A stretch of 58,697 nucleotides of DNA from an uncultured Ignavibacteriota bacterium. Lineage in GTDB: Bacteria; Bacteroidota; Ignavibacteria; Palsa-1295. Positions 28,369 through 37,923 of this stretch are shown piece by piece. Positions within the stretch are counted from its first letter, which is position 1, and each line of letters starts with the position of its first letter. The DNA lies in NCBI GenBank assembly GCA_903900335.1, contig CAIUMP010000050.1, positions 1 to 58,697 of the forward strand, written 5' to 3'. The notes under the pieces are model-generated. The model saw nothing but the letters and a program-made list of their open reading frames with translations. It was not told the DNA's origin and made no database searches. The position numbers and the translations under genes were made by a program.

Positions 28369-29606
28369 AGACTCGTAGCTCTATTCTTCTTTTGCTCACC
28401 ATGCTCGTTGCCCTCGGGCTCGCTTCGTGCACAACCACGCTCGATGCGGGCAAGCCTAGTAACATCGCCTGTTTTATGAGAACGTACGGCGGGACATTCG
28501 ATGAAGCTGCCACTGCCGTTAGCCAGACAAGCGATGGTGGGTATGTCGCTCTCGGAACGACTTCCACATATGGTCATGGTAGCCAGGATTTCTACCTCGC
28601 TCGGTTCGATCCGACGGGGCTGGAAGTCTGGGAGCAAGAGTACGGGACGAACGCGATCGAAACCGCTACGGCTCTTCTAACAACACATCCAACGACAACA
28701 GGAGTCGCAGACGGTTATCTGATGTACGGCACCACGACCGGGTACGGCTACTTCGCTCAAGGAGTGTACTTGGTCAAAGCAGATCTTAATGGAAATCAGC
28801 TCTGGGAGAAGCATTTCAAGAGTGACACAACAGCGAATCGCTCGAATCAGTCGAGCGCGATGCTTGCTCTTGCCAACGGAGGATATCTGCTGGCGGGTTG
28901 GTCGTGGGTGAAGGATACCAGTTATCGGACACCCTGCCTGATGGCGATCGATGATACTGGGCGCATCCTGTGGTCTCGACTATATCCAGACACGACCGGC
29001 ACGCTCGACAGAAAGATCAATGGGATCGTACAAACGCCCGACGGAGGATTCGTCGCAGTTGGCAGCCAACTTGTTCGCGCAACCGGACAGATCTCGATCT
29101 ACTTTCTTCAAGTTGATGCGACTGGCAAGAAGATCAAGGACGCGACGTTGCCCACCACACCTGGGGAAGGATTCGGGATCGACCTGGATCCGGGCGGATA
29201 TGTCGTCTATGGATACACCGTTTCCTCCGGTGCAAGCACGATCTATGTCAGCAATGACTATAAGTTTTCAGCAGCCCCGGCTACGACGGCGACGAACAGT
29301 GGCTTCGCCAGCCAATTCAACTCCGGCTGTAGGACACGCGATGGCGGAACGATCGCGATCGGCACAACCACTGCCAACGGTAGTAATGACATCGTCATCA
29401 TGAAGGAAGACGCTTCCGTGAGCTCCGTGCCCCAATGGGTTCACACCTTCGGCGGGCCACGTATCGATCAGGGAATCTCCGTCAAACAAACCAATGACGG
29501 CGGCTACATTCTTCTCGGTACAACACAGAGTTTCGGCCCGCACATCCGTACCGGCCATGACCTCATCCTCATCAAAGTCGATCAGGACGGGAATCTCTGC
29601 AACTGA
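28365..29606 (+). CDS. lipoprotein with propeller-like repeats
   Basis: 413 residues, lipobox ALGLASC at about residue 22. Six or so repeats of about 55 residues follow the pattern Q-T-x-DGGYVALGTTSTYG...DFYLARFDPTGLEVW, with later units VQTPDGGFVAVGS and KQTNDGGYILLGTTQSFG. This is the delta-60/kelch-like repeat often found in secreted proteins of environmental bacteria. The start ATG overlaps the stop of the barrel gene by four bases, so the pair is an operon. A surface-exposed binding role is inferred. Confidence 0.7.
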   Translation: MKTRSSILLLLTMLVALGLASCTTTLDAGKPSNIACFMRTYGGTFDEAATAVSQTSDGGYVALGTTSTYGHGSQDFYLARFDPTGLEVWEQEYGTNAIETATALLTTHPTTTGVADGYLMYGTTTGYGYFAQGVYLVKADLNGNQLWEKHFKSDTTANRSNQSSAMLALANGGYLLAGWSWVKDTSYRTPCLMAIDDTGRILWSRLYPDTTGTLDRKINGIVQTPDGGFVAVGSQLVRATGQISIYFLQVDATGKKIKDATLPTTPGEGFGIDLDPGGYVVYGYTVSSGASTIYVSNDYKFSAAPATTATNSGFASQFNSGCRTRDGGTIAIGTTTANGSNDIVIMKEDASVSSVPQWVHTFGGPRIDQGISVKQTNDGGYILLGTTQSFGPHIRTGHDLILIKVDQDGNLCN

Positions 29607-29683
29607 GAGATGCGTCTACCGCAAATCTAACAACTACTTGTGGATGTGTTGGGTCGCAATTATCCATGCGAGGATACTGCTCC

Positions 29684-31066
29684 TTACGTCTGCTGCATTC
29701 CGCGCTTTTGCTCTTGCATCTCTCGCAGGGCCCAATCACGGTTTGCTGCTGCCAACGGGTATCCGGTTTGGAGCGCGAGCGCTCTGTCTGCTGCTTCGAT
29801 CGCCTCTTCATAGCGACCAAGCTGAATCTTTGCCACACAGATATTATTCCATGCTGCTTCATAGTCCGGGCGTAGCTCAAGCGCGCAGGTTGCAAGTGCA
29901 ATGCACATCCCATACTCCCCAATCATATACTGCTCATAGCTCTTTTGCAACCACTCGGAAGCTCGGAATCTGCGAACCATAGCCTCGACGGCGGACACCC
30001 ACTCTTCCTGCATACCACGCGCTCGCGCGGATCGAATCGCCTTTTCCATGATCGCACATTGGAACATGTTGCCAATCTCCATCGTCCTGATATCGGCAAC
30101 CGTGATCGTGCGATCGAAGGAGGCCGGGTGATCGACCCCTGCCACCATAAAATAGAGAATCGACTGCTGACATTTGAGACAGACGCCGCAGTTCTCGTAC
30201 GTCTCGCTACCCTCCCAGCATACCTTGACGGCGGCGGTTGCCGTTGGATTTTTTGCAATTTCCATGATCTTCGGCAACCGAACATATGCAGCACCATCAT
30301 GGATCAAACGGAGCCCTGCTCCCGACAACAGTGGATCCGTTACCGGGTTAGAACCATGATCGGCTGAAGGCAAGTCATACGGGTTGGAACTGGCAACGAG
30401 CGCGTAGCTATAAATGTGGGAGTAATTGTGCAGGCACGAGGCTATCTGAGCCATGTGGCTATCCTCCCAATCCTGCAGGACCAGATCCTTCAGATTGGAG
30501 CGAATGATCTTGAGGTTCAATTTCAATTCCGCCAGTAGGGCGCTGGTGCGCTGCTTCAACTTTTCGACATGATCTGGCCGGTCTAACGGAACATCGAAGC
30601 CATGGATAAAGATAACGTCCTTCTTGAGCGGATACTCTGCATCCCCAAGCATTCCCGTTGCATGACGGAGCAGCGTAAAGGTGGAATCGATCCCGCCTGA
30701 AAATGCCGCTGTCACAAGTCGTTCTGGCAACGGTTCTACCGACTCCACAATGCTCTGCGGAAAGACCTTGATCCTCCTGTAACGCTTCGGCACTAATTGC
30801 GCCCATGCTTCCTGAAACTCGAAGATGTTTCGCACGGCCTCGCGGCTCATCGGTCCCTCCACGCAGATATCCTGCCCCGTTCGCATTGCGTAGAAGATAA
30901 TAGCGAGGACGAACCCATCGAGCAGTGTGGGTGCTGGAATATCGTAGTCGCCAACCAGATCATAAAAGATCTCCAGCGATTCTCTCTGACCATCTCGAAG
31001 ATCCGTTAGGTAGGTTGTTCGGCGCGTTCCGTCGGCAATCGATTCTTGCGTGACTCGTAGGTTCAT
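29684..31066 (-). CDS. QueC-like PP-loop protein with TPR tail
   Basis: About 460 residues from the ATG at 31066 (longer starts up to 31225 exist). The PP-loop AAFSGGIDSTFTLL (SGGIDS at 123-128) binds ATP and adenylates a substrate carbonyl in this superfamily. A Cys cluster, Cys283, Cys293, Cys296 and Cys299, has the same spacing style as the zinc site of 7-cyano-7-deazaguanine synthase (QueC). Residues 385-450 are TPR units (YMIGEYGMCIALATCALEL, QLGRYEEAIEAADRALAL). The 110-residue N-terminal part is unfamiliar. No other queuosine genes are near, so the substrate is open. Confidence 0.7.
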   Translation of the reverse strand: MNLRVTQESIADGTRRTTYLTDLRDGQRESLEIFYDLVGDYDIPAPTLLDGFVLAIIFYAMRTGQDICVEGPMSREAVRNIFEFQEAWAQLVPKRYRRIKVFPQSIVESVEPLPERLVTAAFSGGIDSTFTLLRHATGMLGDAEYPLKKDVIFIHGFDVPLDRPDHVEKLKQRTSALLAELKLNLKIIRSNLKDLVLQDWEDSHMAQIASCLHNYSHIYSYALVASSNPYDLPSADHGSNPVTDPLLSGAGLRLIHDGAAYVRLPKIMEIAKNPTATAAVKVCWEGSETYENCGVCLKCQQSILYFMVAGVDHPASFDRTITVADIRTMEIGNMFQCAIMEKAIRSARARGMQEEWVSAVEAMVRRFRASEWLQKSYEQYMIGEYGMCIALATCALELRPDYEAAWNNICVAKIQLGRYEEAIEAADRALALQTGYPLAAANRDWALREMQEQKRGMQQT

Positions 31067-31478
31067 GGGGAGACTCTTATTACGAGTAATGAATGTCTTA
31101 GAAACTGGAGGATAGATCGTTTCTAAGTTGTCACGTAATCCATCCACGCAAGCGAATAGTTCATTATGAGCAACTGACGACGACCCCGGTGAGCGAGGGG
31201 GTCGTTGTGACCACCGTGTGTCCATCGATTATGAATTCTCCAAACCTTTCAAGATTACCTGAACGAACTTGTAGTAAGTTTGTAATGTGGTTTGTAGGAG
31301 AGTCGCTCTCTCCTTTGAGTCTCAGTCCTTGACACGTGGATGATTCCAGACTGTAGGAAGTCCCTCATCCTCGCCTGTTTTTCGAATAGATCGTAACGAA
31401 AGGATCGTTGCGGTTTTACTGTACCCTGTTCTATATCCGCCTGCGAAATTCATTGCAGGTTAATCGCCTACCTACACC
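31067..31478. other. intergenic region between divergent genes
   Basis: These 412 bases separate the PP-loop gene from the adhesin gene. The part up to 31225 could be coding if the PP-loop protein uses an upstream start, but that stretch looks low in quality as protein. No terminator or repeat is seen. Confidence 0.3.
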
Positions 31479-33596
31479 ATGAAGAAGATGCTTCTCACGC
31501 TGTGTGCTGGACTGCTCGCGCTCGCTTCCCTCTTTCCGATAACCGCGATGGCGCAATCGACGGTAGGAAGCCCTAGTGCCATCGGCGATGTTCCGCGTGT
31601 CATAGGCTACCAGGCCGCCCTCTCGGATGCTTCTGGCAAACCTCTGCCTGATGGCGATTACATCCTCGGCGCTGCGCTCTATACAGAAAGCGGCGCTCAT
31701 GCTATCTGGCATGATAACTACCGCGTGCATGTCGCACGAGGTATCGTAAATCTTGCGCTTGGTTCAGGAGCAATTCCGTTTCCGGATATATCGTCCGTGG
31801 GACCTGTTTGGCTTGGACTGCGGATCAATGGAAGTGAAGAGCTTCCACTTTCGCAGTTCACTGCTGCCCCGTATGCGCTCACCGTTCCGAACGGTGCGAT
31901 AACAACGACCAAGATCGCAGACAATGCTGTCACTGCAGAAAAAATAGGGACGGAATATGTTGGTTCTGTTTCGGTAAATGGGCAGAAGGTCTCGAACAAA
32001 GGCGGCGATGTCAACATCGTAACGGATGGCATCGACGCGACGGTCGATCCTACGTCGAACTCGGTTATTTTGCGAGGCGGCGCGGCTAATTCCGCGGCCG
32101 GGACGAAGGGTAGCACAGCGCAGGGAAATTCTACGATCACTGGGACGCTGACCGTCACTTCTTCCGCCAATCTCAATACGCATGATGGGACGACGACACT
32201 CGGAAGCAACAGCGCATCCAATCCCGGCATCCTCGCGCTTCAGCAAGGGACATCCGGCGGACACATGGTGACATTGCAAACGCCTTCAAGCAGCATGAGT
32301 TCGGATGCAACGGTGACACTACCGAACGCCAGCGGCAGACTCCTCACGGACTCGCGCACAATCTCCACCGGCACCGGCCTCTCCGGCGGCGGCGATCTCA
32401 GCGCGGATAGGACGATTACGCTTGCGAATACAGCGGTTACACCCGGCTCCTATACCAATGCGAATATTACCGTGGATGCGCAGGGGCGGCTGACAGCGGC
32501 GGCGAATGGGACGGGAGGCGGCCTCACGAACTTCACCGAATCGCTGACCACCACCGGCCAATACAACACTTCTAACGCTGCGTCGGGGCTTACGGCAACG
32601 AATGTCACGGCTACAAACATCGACGTTGCGCTCTCCCCGAAGGGCACAGGCGCGGTCGAAGCGCAGGTTGCCGATGGTGGTACGGCTGCTGGAAACAAGC
32701 GAGGCGTTTATGCGGTCGATTGGCAAAGGATCAGAGGAGAGAACACACAAGTCGCGAGCGGCACAGTGGCAACTGTCAGTGGTGGGCAGTACAACACCGC
32801 AAGTAACGACTTTACGACAGTCGGTGGCGGCTATGGCAATACGTCAAGCGGAGCCGATGCAACAGTTGCTGGCGGCAGCGCTAACTGGGCAAGTGGTGAT
32901 TATGCAACGGTCGGCGGCGGCGATGACAACACGGCAGGCGGACAACTTGCAAGGGTTGGCGGCGGCTTTGGCAATACGGCAAGTGGCCCCATAGCAACCG
33001 TCGGCGGCGGGCAAGACAACCATGCAGGTGGCGGCGGTGCAACGGTTGGCGGCGGCGACAACAACACGGCAAGCGGCACCGCTGCAACGGTCGGCGGTGG
33101 TGGCAGTAACTCGGCAAGCGGCAATTATTCTGCAATTCCGGGCGGCGAAAACCTAACGCTCGCCGGTTTCGAGGACTTTGGTTTTTTGTCAAATAATCAT
33201 GGTGCCGGTAATGCCATGACAATCTACGCGAACAACACCTCTGTCTTTGGCAATACCGATCTCTGGCTTGCCAATAACAAGAACACAGCGAGTGCGCTTT
33301 ATTTCTTCGCACCCTACAACGCTGCCGGTGCATTCCCGAATGGTGATATGTACGTCGGCTTCAAAGCGGGCGTGGTTACAACTTCGGTCATCTGGACGCT
33401 CCCGCTCGCCGATGGCGCTTCGGGGCAGGCACTAACAACGGACGGTGCAGGCACTCTTAGTTGGACAAAAGTATCACACGCGCCCAATACCTCTACAGCC
33501 CCAGCCTCACCACAGCCCGGCGACTTCTACTTCAATACAGGGGACAACCACTTCTACGGTTACAACGGTACGACCTGGAAGCAGTTGGATAATTAA
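31479..33596 (+). CDS. adhesin/tail-fibre-like secreted protein with head repeats
   Basis: 705 residues with a signal peptide ending AMAQ. Residues 40-150 form a conserved entry domain ([21 protein letters not shown]). Near residue 295 is [15 protein letters not shown], a phrase typical of phage tail-fibre-like proteins. Residues 427-553 hold about eight repeats of 14-16 residues with core ATVGGGxxNTASG, similar to the left-handed beta-roll head repeats of trimeric adhesins. The C-terminal part ends [20 protein letters not shown]. No T9SS domain or membrane anchor is visible, so the export and anchoring route is unclear. Surface attachment is inferred. Confidence 0.7.
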   Translation: MKKMLLTLCAGLLALASLFPITAMAQSTVGSPSAIGDVPRVIGYQAALSDASGKPLPDGDYILGAALYTESGAHAIWHDNYRVHVARGIVNLALGSGAIPFPDISSVGPVWLGLRINGSEELPLSQFTAAPYALTVPNGAITTTKIADNAVTAEKIGTEYVGSVSVNGQKVSNKGGDVNIVTDGIDATVDPTSNSVILRGGAANSAAGTKGSTAQGNSTITGTLTVTSSANLNTHDGTTTLGSNSASNPGILALQQGTSGGHMVTLQTPSSSMSSDATVTLPNASGRLLTDSRTISTGTGLSGGGDLSADRTITLANTAVTPGSYTNANITVDAQGRLTAAANGTGGGLTNFTESLTTTGQYNTSNAASGLTATNVTATNIDVALSPKGTGAVEAQVADGGTAAGNKRGVYAVDWQRIRGENTQVASGTVATVSGGQYNTASNDFTTVGGGYGNTSSGADATVAGGSANWASGDYATVGGGDDNTAGGQLARVGGGFGNTASGPIATVGGGQDNHAGGGGATVGGGDNNTASGTAATVGGGGSNSASGNYSAIPGGENLTLAGFEDFGFLSNNHGAGNAMTIYANNTSVFGNTDLWLANNKNTASALYFFAPYNAAGAFPNGDMYVGFKAGVVTTSVIWTLPLADGASGQALTTDGAGTLSWTKVSHAPNTSTAPASPQPGDFYFNTGDNHFYGYNGTTWKQLDN

Positions 33597-33638
33597 CTCA
33601 GTGCGTATGTCGGGCATACTTGCCCGACTTCCCGAGCT

Positions 33639-33843
33639 CCGATAGGAGCGGCATATTTGTAGCCCCCGGCGTGCGCCGGGGGTGGTGAATCATCGTAGCG
33701 TTCGGAGTCCCGTAGGGACGACATCATATCCGGGGGTCGTGGGAATATGGCGTCCCTATGGGACTCCCACATTATGAACCAACCGCGCACCCCGGGTTCC
33801 GCTACGCTCCACCCGGGGCTACAAATATGGCGTGCCTACGGCA
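33639..33843. repeat. nested palindromic repeat cluster
   Basis: The outer arms pair: CATATTTGTAGCCCC (33652-33666) with GGGGCTACAAATATG (33816-33830). Inside are CCCCCGGCG/CGCCGGGGG (33663-33682), GGAGTCCCGTAGGGACG with CGTCCCTATGGGACTCC (33704-33767), and CCCCGGGTTCC/ACCCGGGG. It is a composite of long dispersed palindromes of the REP type, not coding. Confidence 0.7.
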
Positions 33844-33852
33844 CTGGGTACT

Positions 33853-34193
33853 GTCGGGCAGAGATGCCCGGCCCTTCAACATGCTCAGGGCAGGCTCTAC
33901 GCGAGAAATTTTTCTTAAGAATATTCAGGAAAGCTCTTGACATTGAGTCTTGCATGTGTTATGTTATAGGTAACGAAACAGGCACCTGTTTTCAATAAGC
34001 AATTGAGAATGAAATATTAAGGGTTTTAGGAACGGGTCATCCATTCATGAATATTTTCCAGACACACGCATTTAGTTATTATATACAAATCCATCAAAGG
34101 GAAAACTGCACCATCTTGTTGGGCAGGAATGTCCGTTCATTAAATGAACACTCAATTGAGAGAATAGGGGCACCTGTTTCATTGAGCAATTGA
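33853..34193 (+). repeat. dispersed repeat, copy B
   Basis: Related to 18962-19330. It runs GCTCAGGGCAGGC (33882), then the promoter-like pair, then a block with the palindrome ATTCATGAAT (34043-34052; copy A has GTTCATGAAC), then the 42-bp block 34134-34175 identical to copy A. The change of the outermost palindrome bases from G-C to A-T preserves symmetry. Confidence 0.75.
33937..33965 (+). promoter_or_regulatory. promoter-like sequence in dispersed repeat B
   Basis: TTGACA (33937-33942) and TATGTT (33960-33965) with 17-base spacing, about 420 bases upstream of rpsA on the same strand. It could add transcription of rpsA or of a short RNA from the repeat. Confidence 0.4.
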
Positions 34194-34387
34194 ATGTCTA
34201 TTTTGGGAGGGAATCACGGTAGTTCGGAAGGTGCTCAGCAAGCGGTTTTTGGTGGCACTACTTCCCCCCTTTTTCCGTTATGCCGTGCCCCTGAAAACGG
34301 GGGTAAATCAATGTCGGTAACCTTGCAATGCGGGCAGCGGGGAATGCCGTTGTACTAACTAATTACAGCCCGCATTTTAACTTATAC

Positions 34388-36574
34388 ATGTCAGATATAC
34401 TCGAACAACCAAGCATGGTCGAAACAGCAACCATGAACGACCATGCTAGCATGAGCGATCATGCATCATCGCCTGCAACGGCGGACGTTGCAACGAATGG
34501 CGCGACAAACCACGTCGCGGCCGTTACCAATGAAGCTCCGGTCATTGCACAAGAAGCTGCTGCACCTGTTGCAGAAGTAAGCTCACCCGACTCTCTTCAA
34601 CCGGCACCAGAAACCAAGCCGAAGAAGCAGAAAACTGTTGCACAAGCAGCGGCAACCAAGCGCTCCAATCTCACCATCATCGATCCGAATGTTAAGTTGG
34701 GTGGTGGTTACTCCGACGCAGAGCGCCGCGAGTTGGAAATGCTCTATGGCACCGCGCTTTCCACACTAAAGGATGGCGAGATCATTAAGGGCCGTGTGGT
34801 CACGGTCACTTCGGGTGAGGTCGTTGTCGATATTGGTTTCAAGTCCGAGGGCTTGATCCCGAAGAGCGAGTTCGCGCTTACGCCGGACGTGAAGGCTGGC
34901 GATGAAGTCGAGGTCTATCTTGAGGCGATGGAAGATAAAGAAGGTCGCCTCGTGCTCAGCCGCAAGCGTGCCGAGTTCACGCGCACATGGCAGAAGATCG
35001 TTGAAGTGCAGAAGACAGGCGAAGTCCTTTCCGCGAAGTGTCTCCGCCGCATCAAGGGCGGTATGGTCGTTGACGTGTTGGGAGTCGAGGCGTTCCTTCC
35101 GGGTTCGCAGATCGACACGAAGCCCGTCCGCGATTTCGATGCATTCATTGGCCGCTCGCTCGATGTCCGCGTCGTGAAGATCAACTTCCCGAACGAGAAC
35201 GTCGTCGTTTCGCACAAGGTATTGCTCGAGGAGCATTTGCAGGATCAGCGTAAGGAGATCGTCGAGAAGCTCGAACGCGGTCAGGTGCTCGAAGGCACCG
35301 TCAAGGCCATCGCCGATTTCGGCGCGTTCGTGGATCTTGGCGGAGTCGATGGACTCGTTCACATCACCGATCTCTCGTGGGGCCGCGTATCGCACCCGAC
35401 GGAAGTTATCAAGCTCGATCAGGTCGTAACTGTTGTCGTGCTCGATTACGACGACAACAAGAAGCGCATCTCGCTTGGTATGAAGCAGCTCACGCCGCAT
35501 CCGTGGTCGGAGATTTCCGAGCGTTACAAGGTTGGCGATCGCGTTAAGGGTAAGGTCGTTTCGATGACCGACTACGGCGCGTTTATCGAGCTGGAGAAGG
35601 GCATCGAGGGGCTTATCCACGTCAGCGAAATGTCGTGGACGCAGCACATCAAGCATCCATCACAGATCATGCAGATGGGCGGCGAGACCGAGGCCATCAT
35701 CCTCAACATCGATCAGGATTCGAAGAAGATCTCGCTTGGTGTCAAGCAGTTGGAGCCCGATCCGTGGACGATGTTCCTCGAGAAGTATCCGATGGGTTCG
35801 AAGCATCGCGGTATCGTCCGCAACCTCACGAACTTCGGCGCGTTTGTCGAGCTCGAACCGGGTGTTGACGGACTCGTTCACATCAGCGATCTTTCCTGGA
35901 CGAAGAAAGTACGTCATCCAGGCGAAGTGCTGAAGAAGGGCGAAGAGATCGACGTGATGATCCTCGGCATCGACTTGGATGGCCGTCGCATTTCACTCGG
36001 TCACAAGCAGGTGCTCGACAACCCGTGGGATAACCTTGAGAACCTCTACGGTGAGGGCAAGGACACCGAGGGTAAGATCGTCCGCATCATCGAGAAGGGC
36101 GTTATCGTCGAGCTGCCGTTGGGCGTCGATGGTTTCGTGCCGATCTCGCAGCTTGCCTTCTTCCCGATCAAGAACATTCAGGACTCGTTCCATATTGACG
36201 ACACCCTGAACGTGCGCGTGATCGAGTTCGACGCGGAGAACAAGAAGGTCGTCCTATCGGCGACCGAGTGGCTGAAGTCGCAGGACCGCAGCGCGCTCGA
36301 AGAGTTCAACGCGAAGCATCCGATCCCGAAGGAGACGCTCGAAGAGATGCAGAAGCGTCGCGAAGATGGCGGCGGTGAAGCTCGCGGACCGCGTGGCGGT
36401 CGCGGACGCGGCAAGAAGACTGCAGCTCCGGTAACTGCCGAGGGCGAAGTCGATCTCGCGAAGCTCGTCGAGCAAGCGCCAAGCCCGAAGGAGCTTGGTC
36501 ACTTCGATCTCCCCGAGGAGATGATGGAGCCAGCACCTCCCGCACCCGGCGAAGAGTTAGCCGGGATGGAGTAA
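34388..36574 (+). CDS. rpsA: 30S ribosomal protein S1
   Basis: The 728-residue protein has six S1 RNA-binding domains at about 129-193, 210-278, 296-366, 383-453, 470-540 and 557-626, each with a GxVVxxxxGAFVELxxGVxGLVHxSxLSW core in domains 3-5. A 100-residue Ala/Pro/Thr-rich N-terminal extension and an RG-rich, acidic C-terminal tail flank them, as is usual in Bacteroidota-type S1. S1 helps the 30S subunit bind mRNA, which fits the scarcity of Shine-Dalgarno sites in this window. The ATG at 34388 opens the protein with MSDILEQ; a longer start at 34328 is less likely. Confidence 0.93.
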   Translation: MSDILEQPSMVETATMNDHASMSDHASSPATADVATNGATNHVAAVTNEAPVIAQEAAAPVAEVSSPDSLQPAPETKPKKQKTVAQAAATKRSNLTIIDPNVKLGGGYSDAERRELEMLYGTALSTLKDGEIIKGRVVTVTSGEVVVDIGFKSEGLIPKSEFALTPDVKAGDEVEVYLEAMEDKEGRLVLSRKRAEFTRTWQKIVEVQKTGEVLSAKCLRRIKGGMVVDVLGVEAFLPGSQIDTKPVRDFDAFIGRSLDVRVVKINFPNENVVVSHKVLLEEHLQDQRKEIVEKLERGQVLEGTVKAIADFGAFVDLGGVDGLVHITDLSWGRVSHPTEVIKLDQVVTVVVLDYDDNKKRISLGMKQLTPHPWSEISERYKVGDRVKGKVVSMTDYGAFIELEKGIEGLIHVSEMSWTQHIKHPSQIMQMGGETEAIILNIDQDSKKISLGVKQLEPDPWTMFLEKYPMGSKHRGIVRNLTNFGAFVELEPGVDGLVHISDLSWTKKVRHPGEVLKKGEEIDVMILGIDLDGRRISLGHKQVLDNPWDNLENLYGEGKDTEGKIVRIIEKGVIVELPLGVDGFVPISQLAFFPIKNIQDSFHIDDTLNVRVIEFDAENKKVVLSATEWLKSQDRSALEEFNAKHPIPKETLEEMQKRREDGGGEARGPRGGRGRGKKTAAPVTAEGEVDLAKLVEQAPSPKELGHFDLPEEMMEPAPPAPGEELAGME

Positions 36575-36611
36575 GTACACGATGACCGTGAATTGACACG
36601 GTTCGTTCTTT

Positions 36612-36652
36612 GAAAGCGGCGGTAATCCGAAGGGGTTGCCGCCGTTTTTTTT
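36612..36652 (+). terminator. intrinsic terminator of rpsA
   Basis: AGCGGCGG and CCGCCGTT arms enclose an imperfect inner stem (TCC/GGG) and are followed by eight T residues. It lies 38 bases after the rpsA stop. Confidence 0.85.
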
Positions 36653-36720
36653 GAGGGGGGATAAATTTGTGAGCTATCCGAAATTAGGAAATGGCGTCGA
36701 ATTGTGCTAAGTTTGTAACC

Positions 36721-37656
36721 ATGAAGTATTTCATCAACCATACCATCGTCATTGGGCTGCTCGCGATCATTCTTTTCTCTTCGATTAGCAATTCGGCGTG
36801 TGCAAAACCCACAACCAAGAAGATACAGTATCTAATCAGCACTGTTATCTATTTCGAGTTTAGCAGGATGAGAGGCACACCCCTGCAAGAATTTGATTCT
36901 TTGGAATTCACCTACGACTCTGTTGAGGTTACTAATGCTTTGAAGGCAGGAAACTCGATCTCAATTCATCCGGATAAAGCAAAAAGAGGTTGCTTCATGG
37001 AAATTGATCCAGAAGGTGACACGCAGTTCCACGGGAGCGGTCTGGTCTTTTGGTTTAACGATACGTTACCGCTCCCGGCATGGACTTTAATTTTCACCGA
37101 TAGTCAGACACATTTGATAATTCCTTCCTCAAAGCATAATTATTTCTTTTATGTTGTTCGACTAGATTCGAATCTTCAAATCATTAGTTATCTACCCAAC
37201 ATGATTGGTACCGCAACGTTACCTGGTGGGGACATTCTTATTCGCTTCAGTGACTCTGGCGTTGTCGCCGTTAAATCAAACATCATAGCTGGCTCCCTAA
37301 ATGATAACTGGCATTGGCAAATTTTACGTGAGTACTCTGATATTATCTTTTACCCGATAATCTCATCATCCGTATTCATTCCGAGCAAGGAGGGCGCTAA
37401 CTTGATGGGCACAGGTTTCCCCAACCCCTTCACCACCCACACCACCATCGGCTTCACACTCACGAAACCCGAGGCCGTCAAGCTCCAACTCTTCGACATC
37501 ACCGGCCGCACCCTCCGCGAAGCCGATCGTGAATGCACCGTCGGCACAAACGAGATCGAACTCGACACCCGCGACCTTCCGCCCGGTTGCTACTGGTACC
37601 TCCTCCACGGCGGCGAGTGGGAGCGCAGCGGGAAGGTGGTGAAGATCGAGCCTTGA
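36721..37656 (+). CDS. T9SS-sorted secreted protein of unknown function
   Basis: The ATG at 36721 gives a signal peptide of about 27 residues (ISNSACA) and a 311-residue product. The central 190 residues are beta-rich and unrecognised. The T9SS domain is clear: GFPNPFTTHTTIGF, LFDITGRTLRE, ELDTRDLPPGCYWYLL, and a basic end. Codon use changes from AT-rich in the body to GC-rich in the sorting domain (from about 37400), which suggests the domain was joined by recombination. Its last 170 bases are repeated, damaged, beyond the toxin-antitoxin pair that follows. Confidence 0.75.
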   Translation: MKYFINHTIVIGLLAIILFSSISNSACAKPTTKKIQYLISTVIYFEFSRMRGTPLQEFDSLEFTYDSVEVTNALKAGNSISIHPDKAKRGCFMEIDPEGDTQFHGSGLVFWFNDTLPLPAWTLIFTDSQTHLIIPSSKHNYFFYVVRLDSNLQIISYLPNMIGTATLPGGDILIRFSDSGVVAVKSNIIAGSLNDNWHWQILREYSDIIFYPIISSSVFIPSKEGANLMGTGFPNPFTTHTTIGFTLTKPEAVKLQLFDITGRTLREADRECTVGTNEIELDTRDLPPGCYWYLLHGGEWERSGKVVKIEP

Positions 37657-37701
37657 ATTTCTGTACAGGAATTGTGGTTATGCTTTGGAGGAGAAAATAC
37701 T

Positions 37702-37923
37702 ATGGCACACGACCGAATAACCGCGACCGTTAAGCAGCATTCCATCGCCCTCCCGCCGGGTGTGGATTGGCCGGATGGAATGAAGGTTGATATAGAACCT
37801 TCGAAGAAGAGCGGCATGACCTTGGCTGAGTTGTTCAAGAAGTACGATGGGATCGCGGATGATCTTCCGGAAGATCTCGCAGAGAATCTCGATCATTACT
37901 TGCACGGACATCCGAAGAAGTGA
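37702..37923 (+). CDS. antitoxin of a VapBC-like pair
   Basis: The 73-residue product from the ATG at 37702 has a perfect GGAGGAG eight bases upstream, unusual for this window. The N-terminal half (ITATVKQHSIALPPGVDWPDGMKVDIEP) resembles a swapped-hairpin AbrB-like or DUF104-like DNA-binding fold. The helical tail (MTLAELFKKYDGIADDLPEDL) would wrap the toxin. It overlaps the toxin start by GTGA. It probably represses its own promoter, which is an inference from the family. Confidence 0.7.
   Translation: MAHDRITATVKQHSIALPPGVDWPDGMKVDIEPSKKSGMTLAELFKKYDGIADDLPEDLAENLDHYLHGHPKK

Noticed and set aside
32820-33130. Regularly spaced GGCGGCGG-type repeats, CRISPR-like at first sight
   Set aside because: The period is coding (about 45 bases) and encodes the ATVGGG head repeats; there are no unrelated spacers and no cas genes.
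33747-33998. Short plus-strand frames across the repeat region before rpsA
   Set aside because: They run through palindromes and the dispersed repeat and are not maintained between repeat copies.
34766-35656. A 296-codon minus-strand frame inside rpsA
   Set aside because: Mirror frame caused by biased codon use in rpsA; the translation has no recognisable features.
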